Below, in pieces: positions 1 through 6,821 of a stretch of 7,456 nucleotides of DNA. Below the pieces are notes generated by a model. It saw only the letters and a program-made list of their open reading frames with translations, had not been told where the DNA came from and did no database searches. The stretch covers positions 1 through 7,456 of the forward strand of contig JAIROE010000066.1 of assembly GCA_031257715.1 (NCBI GenBank), read 5' to 3'. Every line of letters starts with the position of its first letter. Position 1 is the stretch's first letter. Both the position numbers and the translations under genes were made by a program. This DNA comes from Treponema sp. (GTDB lineage: Bacteria > Spirochaetota > Spirochaetia > Treponematales > Breznakiellaceae).

Positions 1-411
1 CATCAGGAACTGGAACACATCTGCCTTGACCGGCAGACTTATGCGTTCAAGCAGCAGGCGGCCCTTAAAATGGGCGAATTGATTTACGCCGGCCTGTGGT
101 TCACCCCGCTGCGGGAAGCGCTTTCCGCCTTTGCCGACACCACCCAGAAGACTGTCACCGGCACGGTGAAGGTAAAACTCTACAAGGGTTCCATCAGTTC
201 CGCGGGGGCGTCTTCTCCCAATTCGCTGTACAACGCCGGTATCGCAAGCTTTACCACCGGTGAGCTCTACGACCACGCCGACGCGAAAGGCTTTATCCGC
301 CTTTACGGACTGCCCGTGCTGGTCCGGGCCATGATGGAACACGGAAAGAAAGGCAAGACCATAAAACTCCCCGCCGCTTCTCTTTCGGCAAAAAAGCGGG
401 GCAGGGGATAG
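1..411 (+). CDS. argG: Argininosuccinate synthase, C-terminal part (5' end outside window)
   Basis: This is the last 136 codons of argininosuccinate synthase, which joins citrulline and aspartate using ATP to make argininosuccinate in the cytoplasm (arginine synthesis, penultimate step). The reading frame is open from base 1 and ends at TAG 409-411. Recognisable family segments in order are the stretch beginning HQELEHICLDRQT, the motif GLWFTPLREAL, then TQKTVTGTVKVKLYKG, SPNSLYN, and near the end YDHADAKGFIRLYGLP. These belong to the C-terminal dimerisation/oligomerisation region of the family. The nucleotide-binding N-terminus lies upstream of the window. The C-terminal tail after the LPVLV motif is short, basic and serine/alanine-rich, as in bacterial enzymes of about 400 residues. 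argH follows after 23 bases on the same strand, so the two are almost certainly one transcription unit. An ATG at position 70 lies inside the conserved domain and is not a start. Confidence 0.95.
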   Translation, partial: HQELEHICLDRQTYAFKQQAALKMGELIYAGLWFTPLREALSAFADTTQKTVTGTVKVKLYKGSISSAGASSPNSLYNAGIASFTTGELYDHADAKGFIRLYGLPVLVRAMMEHGKKGKTIKLPAASLSAKKRGRG

Positions 412-434
412 TTCCGGAAAGGACGGGGGCTCGC

Positions 435-1847
435 ATGAAAGACAAAAAAGAGGAAAGGCCCGTCCTCTGGGCCGGCAGGCTTGCGGAAAAGCCGTCCGCC
501 GGGGCCTTTGCCTTTGAGGCTTCCCTTGATGTTGACGGGCGGCTCGCGCAGGATGACATACGGGGGAGCCGGGCCCATGCGGCAATGCTGGGAAAGCAGG
601 GGATCATCCCCCCGGAGACGGCCGCCGCGCTGGACGGGGAACTTGAACGCATCGCGGGCGAATTTGAAACGGGCGCCCTTGCCGCGGAGGGGGATGCCGA
701 GGACATACACTCATTAATCGAGGGGCTTCTTACCGGGCGGCTGGGGGATGCGGGCCGTATGCTGCACGCGGGCCGCAGCAGGAACGATCAGGTTGTCCTT
801 GATTTGAGGCTCTACCTCAAACGGACCATTCCCGAAATCCGCGCCGGTATAGAAGAAGCCGTCCTCGGGCTTCTTGCCGTTGCGGAGGAACACGCCGAAA
901 GCGTTATGCCCGGCTACACCCACCTTCAGCGGGCGCAGCCCGTGACGCTGGGGCATCACCTGTGCGCCTGGGCTGCGGGTCTTGTCCGCGACGGCGGCCG
1001 TTTCGCCTCGGCGCTGGCCCGGCTTGATGAGTGCCCTCTGGGTTCCGGGGCTCTTGCCGGTTCGGGCCTTCCCCTGGACCGGGAGGCCGTTGCGCGCGGC
1101 CTGGGCTTTGCCCGGCCCTGCCTCAATTCCATGGACGCTGTGGCCGACAGGGACTTTGTCCTTGAAACCGCCTCGGCTTCCGCAATCACCATGATACACC
1201 TTTCCCGTTTCTGCGAGGATCTTGTCATCTGGGCCAGCGGGGAATTCGGCTTCATCGAACTGGCGGAATCCTGGAGCACCGGTTCTTCCATCATGCCCCA
1301 GAAGAAAAACCCCGATTTTGCCGAGCTCATCCGGGGCAGGGCGGGAAGAACCACGGGCAGCCTTGTTACGCTGTTTACCCTCCTTAAAGGCCTTCCCTAT
1401 GCTTACGACAGGGATCTTCAGGAAGACAAGGAGGCGCTCTTTGACAGCCTCGACACGCTGCGCTCGTGCCTTGCCATATTCAGCGGGATGATGGCCGCCG
1501 CATCGTTTAATACCGGAAGGATGGAAGCGGCCTGCGTTGGCGGTTTTCTCGAAGCCACCGACGCGGCGGAGTACCTCGTCCGGAAGGGCATGCCCTTCCG
1601 CAGGGCTCACGAGACTGTGGCCCTGACAGTCCGGGACTGCATCGATGCGGGGCGGCGGAGCATTGGCGAACAGCCCCTGGGGGAACTGAAAAAACGGTCG
1701 GAACTTTTTGAGGAAGACATTTACGCCGCCCTGACGCCTGCCGCCTGCGTGGCGGCCCGGAGCCTTCCCGGCGGTCCTTCACCAGGGGAAGTAAGACGGC
1801 AGATACAGGTGATGAGGGAAACGCTGAAAAATTCCCCGCGGCCCTGA
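435..1847 (+). CDS. argH: Argininosuccinate lyase
   Basis: A 470-residue protein of normal length for argininosuccinate lyase, which splits argininosuccinate into arginine and fumarate in the cytoplasm as a homotetramer. The three conserved blocks of the fumarase/aspartase superfamily are present: HAGRSRNDQ (residues 111-119), TH at 162-163 within GYTHLQRAQP (catalytic base region), and the signature GSSIMPQKKNPD from residue 283, which carries the mobile catalytic serine. The N-terminus has LWAGRL, a variant of the usual LWGGRF, followed by DIRGSRAHA. The start at 435 is preceded by AAAGGA (418-423), about 11 bases away, and gives the usual N-terminal length. It sits 23 bases after argG, so the pair forms an argGH unit. 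All expected catalytic motifs are intact and no frameshift is seen. Its stop lies four bases from the stop of the convergent kinase gene. Confidence 0.97.
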   Translation: MKDKKEERPVLWAGRLAEKPSAGAFAFEASLDVDGRLAQDDIRGSRAHAAMLGKQGIIPPETAAALDGELERIAGEFETGALAAEGDAEDIHSLIEGLLTGRLGDAGRMLHAGRSRNDQVVLDLRLYLKRTIPEIRAGIEEAVLGLLAVAEEHAESVMPGYTHLQRAQPVTLGHHLCAWAAGLVRDGGRFASALARLDECPLGSGALAGSGLPLDREAVARGLGFARPCLNSMDAVADRDFVLETASASAITMIHLSRFCEDLVIWASGEFGFIELAESWSTGSSIMPQKKNPDFAELIRGRAGRTTGSLVTLFTLLKGLPYAYDRDLQEDKEALFDSLDTLRSCLAIFSGMMAAASFNTGRMEAACVGGFLEATDAAEYLVRKGMPFRRAHETVALTVRDCIDAGRRSIGEQPLGELKKRSELFEEDIYAALTPAACVAARSLPGGPSPGEVRRQIQVMRETLKNSPRP

Positions 1848-1854
1848 AATTTCA
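1845..1854. repeat. 10-base palindrome joining two convergent stop codons
   Basis: TGAAATTTCA is a perfect palindrome. Its left end is the TGA stop of argH and its right end, read on the other strand, is the TGA stop of the histidine kinase gene. Only AATT separates the two stops. There is no GC-rich stem with a T-run, so this is not an intrinsic terminator, and any terminator must lie inside the opposing coding regions. Confidence 0.6.
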
Positions 1855-4152
1855 AATGTCCTCGTGGAGCAGGTACTTCCTGAGCTGGCGGTACAATTCA
1901 TCCACATCGATGGGCTTGCCCAGATGCGCGTTCATTCCGGCGGCAAGGCACCGCTCTATGTCTTCTTTAAAGACATTGGCGGTCATGGCGACAATCGGCG
2001 TTTGCAAACCGGGCGCCTGTGCGCCTGAAGCGGCGTTTAATTCCCTTTCAAGCGCCCGTATGCGCCGCGTTGCCTCGTATCCGTCCATTTCGGGCATGTG
2101 GATGTCCATGAAAATAATGCCGTAGCCACGGGGATCTTTTCTGAATTTTTCCACCGCTTCGGTTCCGTTTTCCGCATAGTCTATGCCGGCTCCCGACTCT
2201 TCCAGAAGGGAGTTGACGATTTCCCGGTTTATCTCCACATCTTCGGCAAGGAGCAGGCGTTTTCCGGCAAAGATGTTTTTTCTTGCGCCGCGCCTGCCTG
2301 CCACCGAAGGGTGATTCCTGATGCAGTTGTTGATGCAGTCGGTCAGCGCCGAAGGAAAGAGCGGCTTCGGCACATAACCGTCCACCCCGGCTTCTTTCGC
2401 ATCTTTTTCCATCGCGTCCCATTCGGAAGCGGAGATCATGATCACGATTATGTTCGGGCCGATATTCTTCTTTATCAATCTGGTAACTTCTATGCCATTC
2501 ATCTCCGGCATGCGCCAGTCGATAAAGGCAATAGTAAAGGGGATCTCCTGCTGTTCGATGATTCGCAGTGCCTCGGCGCCGCTCGCCGCGAGAGCGCAGT
2601 CAATGTGCATCTCCGCCGCGTATGCCTTGAAATATTCCAGGACTTCCCATGAATCGTCAACCACGAGGATGCGGAGATTTCCCCAGTTTTCTTTTACGGC
2701 CTCTTCCGCCTTTCCCTGTCCGACGGTTACCTCAAAACTGAAATCCGATCCCTTTCCCGGTTCGGATTCGATGTGGATACTGCCTCCCATGAGTTCCACG
2801 ATGTTTTTTGAAATGGCAAGCCCCAGTCCCGTCCCGCCGAATTTTCTGGCAATGGTTCCGTCGGCCTGTTCAAAAAGGGTAAAGAGTTTCCCTGTTTGTT
2901 CTTTTGTAATGCCTATGCCCGAGTCGATGATGTGAAAGCCAAGTATACAAAGAGCGCCCCTCTCCACACCGCGCGCGCCGCCGCTTTCTTCCCCGTTCTT
3001 TCCGCCGCCCGCCGCATCCGTTTGGGGATCGGGTCTCCTTTCAATCGCAAGGGTGATGGTTCCCCCCTCGGGGGTAAATTTGGCGGCGTTGGAAAGGAGG
3101 TTGGTGAGGACCTGTGCGAGCCGCTGTTCGTCGGCAATGATGCGGCCGGGAACGCAGGGATCAACCTTCACAATGAAATTCTGCTTTTTCTCGTCGATGC
3201 GGAATTCCATCATGTCCGTCACTTTTTTAAGCATCTTTTCAAAATCGAATTCCGAATCGGTAAGCTCGAATTTGCCGGACTCTATCTTCGACATGTCGAG
3301 TATGTCATTGATCACTCCCAGAAGGTGTATCGATGCGTCGTTGATCTTGGAAAGGCAGTACTCCATCTTTTCCCTGTTGCCGGATGTCCGCGCAATAGTC
3401 GTCATGCCGATGATGGCGTTCATGGGGGTCCGCATTTCGTGGCTCATGCGGGAAAGGAAGTTGCTTTTGGCCAGGTTGGACTGTTCCGCCATTTCCTTCG
3501 CGGCACGCAGCTGTTCTTCGGCGTCGGATCTGATGACAAGCCCGGTAACGGCGTTGGCGACGAGCTTGAGGAGTTGTATGTCGCTTTCGCTCCATGTTCT
3601 GGGAGCCCTGCAGTCATTCGCCGCCAGAATCCCCCAGAGGGAGCCGTAGACGTTGATGGGAACATAGACAAAAGCTCTTATCCGCAGGGGGCTGTAAATA
3701 CCGGCAAGCTTCCTGTCCCCGTTAACATCGTCGCAGGTAAAGTAGACATCCCCCCGGATTACGAAGGTATCGTACACCACGTCGCCCGCGGCAAAGGGGT
3801 AGACTTTTGTCGTCATGGGCGCGGTTCCGTGCCGGGTATTGCACCATTCGTATTCGTACCGCAAAAGGCCTTTTTCCGTGTCAACCCGGCCGATGACGGT
3901 TCTGCTTACGTTCATCTGCATGCCCAGCATTGTGAGGGCGTTATGTATCAGGGTGCCCATGTCGTCCGAAGAGACAAAACTCCGGGAGATGGCGGTCATG
4001 AGCTGCTGCCTGAGGAGCCGGTCCTTGAGGGATTCGGATTCCCGGTTTTCAGGGAGGTTCCGGTAATGCCGCCGTATGAGGACAAAAAACGCCGCCAGAA
4101 TAACGAGATCAACGGCGGCAGTCAGAAGGATGATAAAGGCAAGATGCCCCAT
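1852..4152 (-). CDS. Membrane-anchored hybrid sensor histidine kinase (TM-GAF-HisKA-HATPase-REC-REC)
   Basis: A 766-residue hybrid two-component kinase. Order: one hydrophobic helix (about 4-26) with basic RRHYR after it; a GAF-like sensor region (about 51-207); a short helical linker; HisKA with the phospho-accepting His238 in SHEMRTPMN; HATPase with N-box NLLSNAAKF (351-357), DSGIGIT from 410 and GGTGLGLAIS from 439; receiver 1 (about 493-610; acidic pair 499-500, phospho-Asp545 in FIDWRMPEMNG); receiver 2 (about 631-760; Asp683 in FMDIHMPEMDG). With almost no extracytoplasmic loop, it probably senses a cytoplasmic signal through the GAF domain. No HPt domain or partner regulator is in the window. 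An in-frame ATG at 4236 would add 28 residues, but that stretch is AT-richer (about 43% GC), has unlike codon use and no domain content, so the ATG at 4152 just before the TM helix is preferred. Neither start has a strong ribosome binding site. A 30-residue low-complexity insert (372-401) lies inside the HATPase domain. Confidence 0.9.
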   Translation of the reverse strand: MGHLAFIILLTAAVDLVILAAFFVLIRRHYRNLPENRESESLKDRLLRQQLMTAISRSFVSSDDMGTLIHNALTMLGMQMNVSRTVIGRVDTEKGLLRYEYEWCNTRHGTAPMTTKVYPFAAGDVVYDTFVIRGDVYFTCDDVNGDRKLAGIYSPLRIRAFVYVPINVYGSLWGILAANDCRAPRTWSESDIQLLKLVANAVTGLVIRSDAEEQLRAAKEMAEQSNLAKSNFLSRMSHEMRTPMNAIIGMTTIARTSGNREKMEYCLSKINDASIHLLGVINDILDMSKIESGKFELTDSEFDFEKMLKKVTDMMEFRIDEKKQNFIVKVDPCVPGRIIADEQRLAQVLTNLLSNAAKFTPEGGTITLAIERRPDPQTDAAGGGKNGEESGGARGVERGALCILGFHIIDSGIGITKEQTGKLFTLFEQADGTIARKFGGTGLGLAISKNIVELMGGSIHIESEPGKGSDFSFEVTVGQGKAEEAVKENWGNLRILVVDDSWEVLEYFKAYAAEMHIDCALAASGAEALRIIEQQEIPFTIAFIDWRMPEMNGIEVTRLIKKNIGPNIIVIMISASEWDAMEKDAKEAGVDGYVPKPLFPSALTDCINNCIRNHPSVAGRRGARKNIFAGKRLLLAEDVEINREIVNSLLEESGAGIDYAENGTEAVEKFRKDPRGYGIIFMDIHMPEMDGYEATRRIRALERELNAASGAQAPGLQTPIVAMTANVFKEDIERCLAAGMNAHLGKPIDVDELYRQLRKYLLHEDI

Positions 4153-4288
4153 AATTCTAGTGTACCCCAAAATGTGCTTGTTGTATATGTTTTTCCACAG
4201 GTATTCCGCCCCATCGCACTCATCGCAAATTCCCATGACATGCGGGGCCTTTTGGATTATAATAGAGCCGATGAAAAGAAGTTCGGGT
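4153..4288. promoter_or_regulatory. Divergent intergenic control region
   Basis: This gap separates the start of the leftward kinase gene from the start of the rightward transporter operon. It is AT-richer than its flanks and contains the rightward promoter. For the leftward gene only weak candidates are visible. The -10 box ATTATAAT (4256-4263) is self-complementary, so it also reads TATAAT on the minus strand (4261-4256), but no matching -35 is found at 16-18 bases. TATACA on the minus strand (4187-4182) is another weak -10 candidate. No clear operator repeat or riboswitch is seen. Confidence 0.45.
4235..4263 (+). promoter_or_regulatory. Sigma-70-type promoter for the mla-like operon
   Basis: ATGACA (4235-4240, five of six matches to TTGACA) is followed by a 17-base spacer and then a perfect TATAAT (4258-4263). 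The expected start point is near 4270, leaving an untranslated leader of about 19 bases that contains AAAAGAAG ahead of the mlaE ATG at 4289. The promoter lies in the only real intergenic gap and faces the transporter genes. It is a prediction from sequence only, but spacing and position are close to ideal. Confidence 0.75.
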
Positions 4289-5062
4289 ATGATACGGGAT
4301 CTGCTCTATTCACTGGGGATTTTTGCCCGTACCCTCAAGGGGATTGGCGCCTTTTTTCTCAGGGGACAGGCGGCCCGCCGTCCCCTTGTTCTCCAGATCC
4401 TTTTTACCTTTGTGCAGGCCTTGGGCCTTTCCAGTCTCCTTGCCTTGGGCATAGGCGCGGTGGTCAATGTAATAGGCATTCCCGCCCTGTCCCGTATTTC
4501 CCGGGAACATCTCATCTATCCCCTGTTGATCCTGATCATTACCCGGGAGATGGGGCCCCTTCTTACCGCCTTTATCATCAGCGCCCGTTCGGCCACGGCC
4601 ATAGCGACGGAGATTGCCGGCATGGTGATATCCCACGAGGTCGAAGCGTACCTTTCCATCGGCATAGACCCCATAGAGTACCTGGCGGTTCCCCGTTTTC
4701 TGGGGGTTATCATTTCGACGTTTCTCCTCAATATTTACTTTTCCATTTTCGGCCTGGCCGGGTCCTTCGCTGTGGCCCAGCTTTTTTCCAACCTGCCGGC
4801 GAACGTGTACTTCGGGAATCTCCTGCGGAGCCTCACCGTTCAGGATATTTTTATTTCCGTCGTCAAGAGCATCGTCTTCGGGATGATAATATCAATAACG
4901 GCGATCATCCACGGCTTTGCGGTTATCCAGTCCAGTACGGAAATTCCCATCGCGGGGCTCAAAGCGGTGGGTTCCTCCTTTGGCCTGTGCATAGCGGTGG
5001 ATATACTCCTTTCCGCCATGTATTATATGGTGATAGGATTAAGGCTGTGGACGGCATCATAG
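4289..5062 (+). CDS. mlaE: MlaE-family permease of a lipid (Mce/Mla) ABC transporter
   Basis: A 257-residue inner-membrane permease, the usual length for MlaE, which pairs with the MlaF ATPase and an MCE protein to move phospholipid or other lipids across the periplasm. Residues 88-136 carry the family core: REMGPLLTAFIISARSA, then TEIAGMVISHEVEAY, then GIDPIEYLAVPR. Hydrophobic membrane segments fall at about 36-65, 74-100, 136-168, 188-213 and 227-252, with an amphipathic N-terminal stretch before them. The start at 4289 is chosen because AGAAG (4277-4281) lies seven bases upstream, the predicted transcript begins near 4270, and the resulting N-terminus (MIRDLLYSLG) matches the family. The same frame is open further left to 4076, but that part is antisense to the kinase gene and would start before the promoter. 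An in-frame ATG at 4271 is too close to the predicted transcript start. First gene of the operon. Confidence 0.92.
   Translation: MIRDLLYSLGIFARTLKGIGAFFLRGQAARRPLVLQILFTFVQALGLSSLLALGIGAVVNVIGIPALSRISREHLIYPLLILIITREMGPLLTAFIISARSATAIATEIAGMVISHEVEAYLSIGIDPIEYLAVPRFLGVIISTFLLNIYFSIFGLAGSFAVAQLFSNLPANVYFGNLLRSLTVQDIFISVVKSIVFGMIISITAIIHGFAVIQSSTEIPIAGLKAVGSSFGLCIAVDILLSAMYYMVIGLRLWTAS
5034..5044 (+). promoter_or_regulatory. Ribosome binding site supporting a GTG start for mlaF
   Basis: AGGA at 5035-5038 lies eight bases before GTG 5047 inside the end of mlaE, with a further AAGG at 5041-5044. The alternative ATG at 5065 has no comparable site at proper distance. This favours the GTG start and a 16-base overlap with mlaE. 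Confidence 0.5.
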
Positions 5063-5781
5063 AGATGGAAAAAGTAACTTTTTTTGCCCAGAACAGGCGG
5101 GTAGTAAGGGACTTTTCCCATCGGTTTGAAGAAGGAAAGGCCACGGTTCTTGTGGGTCCTTCCGGATGCGGCAAGAGTACCGTCCTCAAGCTTTCTTCGG
5201 GGCTTATGGTGCCGACACGGGGGGAGGTGCGCTTTCGCGGGAAGAATATTTCCGCGATGAACCGGAAAGAAAACCTTGAGTTCAGGCGGGAAGGGGCTGT
5301 GGTGTTTCAGGATTCCGCCCTCTGGGCCAATCAGAGCCTCTATCAGATTCTGGAGCTTCCCCTCCGCATTCATTTTCCCGGCATGACAAGGGTGGAGCGT
5401 GAGCGCCGCATCGAAGAGGTGGCGGCCGAGGTAGGCTACAGGAAGGAGCTTTCCATACGGCCGTCGCTGCTTTCCATGGGAGAGCAGAAACTCATCGCCT
5501 TTGCCAGGGCGATGCTCTGCCGTCCCACATTGCTTTTTCTTGATGAATGGACGGAATCCCTGGATGACCGCGCCGCCAAGCGGCTTGTCGCCATTGTGCG
5601 GAAGAAAAAGGAAGCGGGGGCCACCATTATATTTGTCAGCCATAACATCAGGCTCATGGTGGATCTGGCGGATTATTTTCTCATGATCCTGGGAGGCCAG
5701 CTGTTTCTCAAACTGACGAAGGAGCAGATTGAAGGAGATGAAGATTTGATGCGCTACATTGAAAGAGGAATCAACGCATGA
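5047..5781 (+). CDS. mlaF: MlaF-like ATP-binding protein of the lipid ABC transporter
   Basis: A 244-residue ABC ATPase that would energise the MlaE permease from the cytoplasmic face. Motifs: Walker A GPSGCGKST (37-45), Q-loop Gln88 in VVFQDSALW, signature LSMGEQ (142-147), Walker B ending LLFLDE with Asp166 and catalytic Glu167, D-loop SLDD, and switch His199 in VSHN. The signature has Met where most ABC proteins have Gly (LSGGQ), and the residue after the catalytic Glu is Trp instead of the common Pro, so the sequence is intact but divergent. I chose GTG 5047 because it keeps the first beta strand (IIEMEKVTF) whole and has a ribosome binding site. ATG 5065 is the alternative and would remove six residues. 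The gene overlaps mlaE by 16 bases and ends in an ATGA overlap with mlaD, pointing to translational coupling. The symbol is by family and context; no STAS partner (MlaB) is visible. Confidence 0.9.
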   Translation: MDGIIEMEKVTFFAQNRRVVRDFSHRFEEGKATVLVGPSGCGKSTVLKLSSGLMVPTRGEVRFRGKNISAMNRKENLEFRREGAVVFQDSALWANQSLYQILELPLRIHFPGMTRVERERRIEEVAAEVGYRKELSIRPSLLSMGEQKLIAFARAMLCRPTLLFLDEWTESLDDRAAKRLVAIVRKKKEAGATIIFVSHNIRLMVDLADYFLMILGGQLFLKLTKEQIEGDEDLMRYIERGINA

Positions 5782-6812
5782 AATTTACGGTCCGTTTCGC
5801 CGATCAGGTAGTCGGAGTCTTTATCATAGTGGCTCTGGCGGTTTTGATCTTTGTTATTTTTATGCTGGGAAAAAGCCAGCGCTGGTTTTCCAGGGATTAT
5901 TATTTCAAGACCTATTTCCCCTCGGCCTCGGGTCTCAGTGACAATATGCCTGTTCAGTACAAGGGCTTTACCATAGGGCATGTAAAGTCTTTCGATCTTG
6001 CCGAAGACGACCGGGTAGAAGTGCGGTTTTATATTTTCGACACATATTATTCCCGTGTGCGCGAGGGTTCCCTTGTTGAGATCATGGTAAGCCCGATAGG
6101 GCTGGGAAACCAGTTTTTGTTTCATCCCGGCCTTGGCAGCAGCCAGGTGGAGGAGGGGGCGCTGATCCCGTCGGTCAATTCTTCGGAAGGAAAGGCGATA
6201 CGGGCGCAGGGCATGGGCCAGGTTCCCGTTCATGACGACAGCATCTCTCTTATCCTGAGCCGCCTCAGCACCACCCTTGACAGCGCCAACACCGCGCTGG
6301 TGAATGTCTCGACCCTGACTGCCCAGGTGTCGGACGCCCTTGAGGGAAGCGAGGAAACCGCTGTGGGCCGCATCGTGGGGAATACCGAGCGTTCAATCGC
6401 CGGCATTGAATCCATGACGGAGGATCTGCCGGCAATAGTCGACGAATCCCTTTCGTCCGTTCTGGAACAGATAAGACCCATTATCGCCAATCTGGACGAA
6501 CTTTCCGCAAAGCTCAACGACCCGGACGGAAGCATCTCGCTCCTCCTCAGATCCGATGGAGATGTGTACACCAATATTGTCTCTACGCTGAATGCGGTAA
6601 GCGGAACCATGCGCAATCTTGAAAAAACAAGTGCGTTCCTTCCCGCCCAGCTTCCCCAGATTGCCGTCATTATTTCCGATTTCAGGAACGTCCTTAAGAA
6701 CGCGGAGGACGTGCTTACGGCCCTGAGCAATAATCCCCTGCTTAGAAACGGCATACCCGAACGGCTGGAAACGAGGTCGGGCGGAACGAGCCCAAGGGAT
6801 ATTCCCTTTTAG
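5778..6812 (+). CDS. mlaD: MlaD-like MCE-domain lipid-binding protein with long helical tail
   Basis: A 344-residue protein with one N-terminal membrane helix (about 11-30) that anchors it in the inner membrane and a single MCE domain (about 40-118). The domain shows the family pattern: YYFKTYFPSASGLSDNMPVQ, YKGFTIGHVKSF and the closing MVSPIGLGNQFLFHPG. MCE domains form hexameric rings with a hydrophobic lipid channel. After the domain, about 155-325 is mostly predicted helix with heptad-like hydrophobic spacing (for example SLILSRLSTTLDSAN). The C-terminus is polar. E. coli MlaD is much shorter (about 183 residues), so this form has a long periplasmic extension, more like single-MCE proteins with helical needles (PqiB/Mce1 style). 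The start ATG overlaps the mlaF stop by ATGA, and GAGGAA (5764-5769) lies eight bases upstream. The next gene begins nine bases after the stop. Confidence 0.9.
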   Translation: MKFTVRFADQVVGVFIIVALAVLIFVIFMLGKSQRWFSRDYYFKTYFPSASGLSDNMPVQYKGFTIGHVKSFDLAEDDRVEVRFYIFDTYYSRVREGSLVEIMVSPIGLGNQFLFHPGLGSSQVEEGALIPSVNSSEGKAIRAQGMGQVPVHDDSISLILSRLSTTLDSANTALVNVSTLTAQVSDALEGSEETAVGRIVGNTERSIAGIESMTEDLPAIVDESLSSVLEQIRPIIANLDELSAKLNDPDGSISLLLRSDGDVYTNIVSTLNAVSGTMRNLEKTSAFLPAQLPQIAVIISDFRNVLKNAEDVLTALSNNPLLRNGIPERLETRSGGTSPRDIPF

Positions 6813-6821
6813 GAAACGGAG
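6811..6821 (+). promoter_or_regulatory. Ribosome binding site for the downstream lipoprotein gene
   Basis: AGGAAACGGAG begins within the mlaD stop codon. AGGA suits ATG 6822 (seven bases) and GGAG suits ATG 6828 (six bases), so the exact start is uncertain between these in-frame codons. A third in-frame ATG is at 6834. Confidence 0.5.

Noticed and set aside
714..1610. A 298-codon open frame on the minus strand
   Set aside because: It is the antisense shadow of argH, whose catalytic motifs are intact. The product has no recognisable domain and there is no sensible ribosome binding site.
1840..1870. Possible intrinsic terminator between argH and the kinase gene
   Set aside because: The only symmetry is a short AT-rich palindrome. 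There is no GC-rich stem followed by a T-run in either direction.
4182..4187. TATACA on the minus strand as the kinase promoter -10
   Set aside because: No acceptable -35 is found at 16-18 bases upstream, so it is kept only as a weak candidate.
4076..4288. Leftward extension of the mlaE frame to an ATG at 4076
   Set aside because: It is antisense to the kinase N-terminus and lies before the predicted promoter. The family N-terminus fits the ATG at 4289.
5023..5643. A 206-codon minus-strand frame opposite mlaF
   Set aside because: It is a shadow of the ATPase gene caused by GC-rich codon use, with no domain-like sequence.
2896..5781. A 961-codon open frame on the + strand running through the kinase gene and into mlaF
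   Set aside because: The part before about 5047 is antisense to the kinase and in another frame to mlaE, with low-complexity, Gly/His/Pro-rich sequence and no domain. Only the ATPase part is real.
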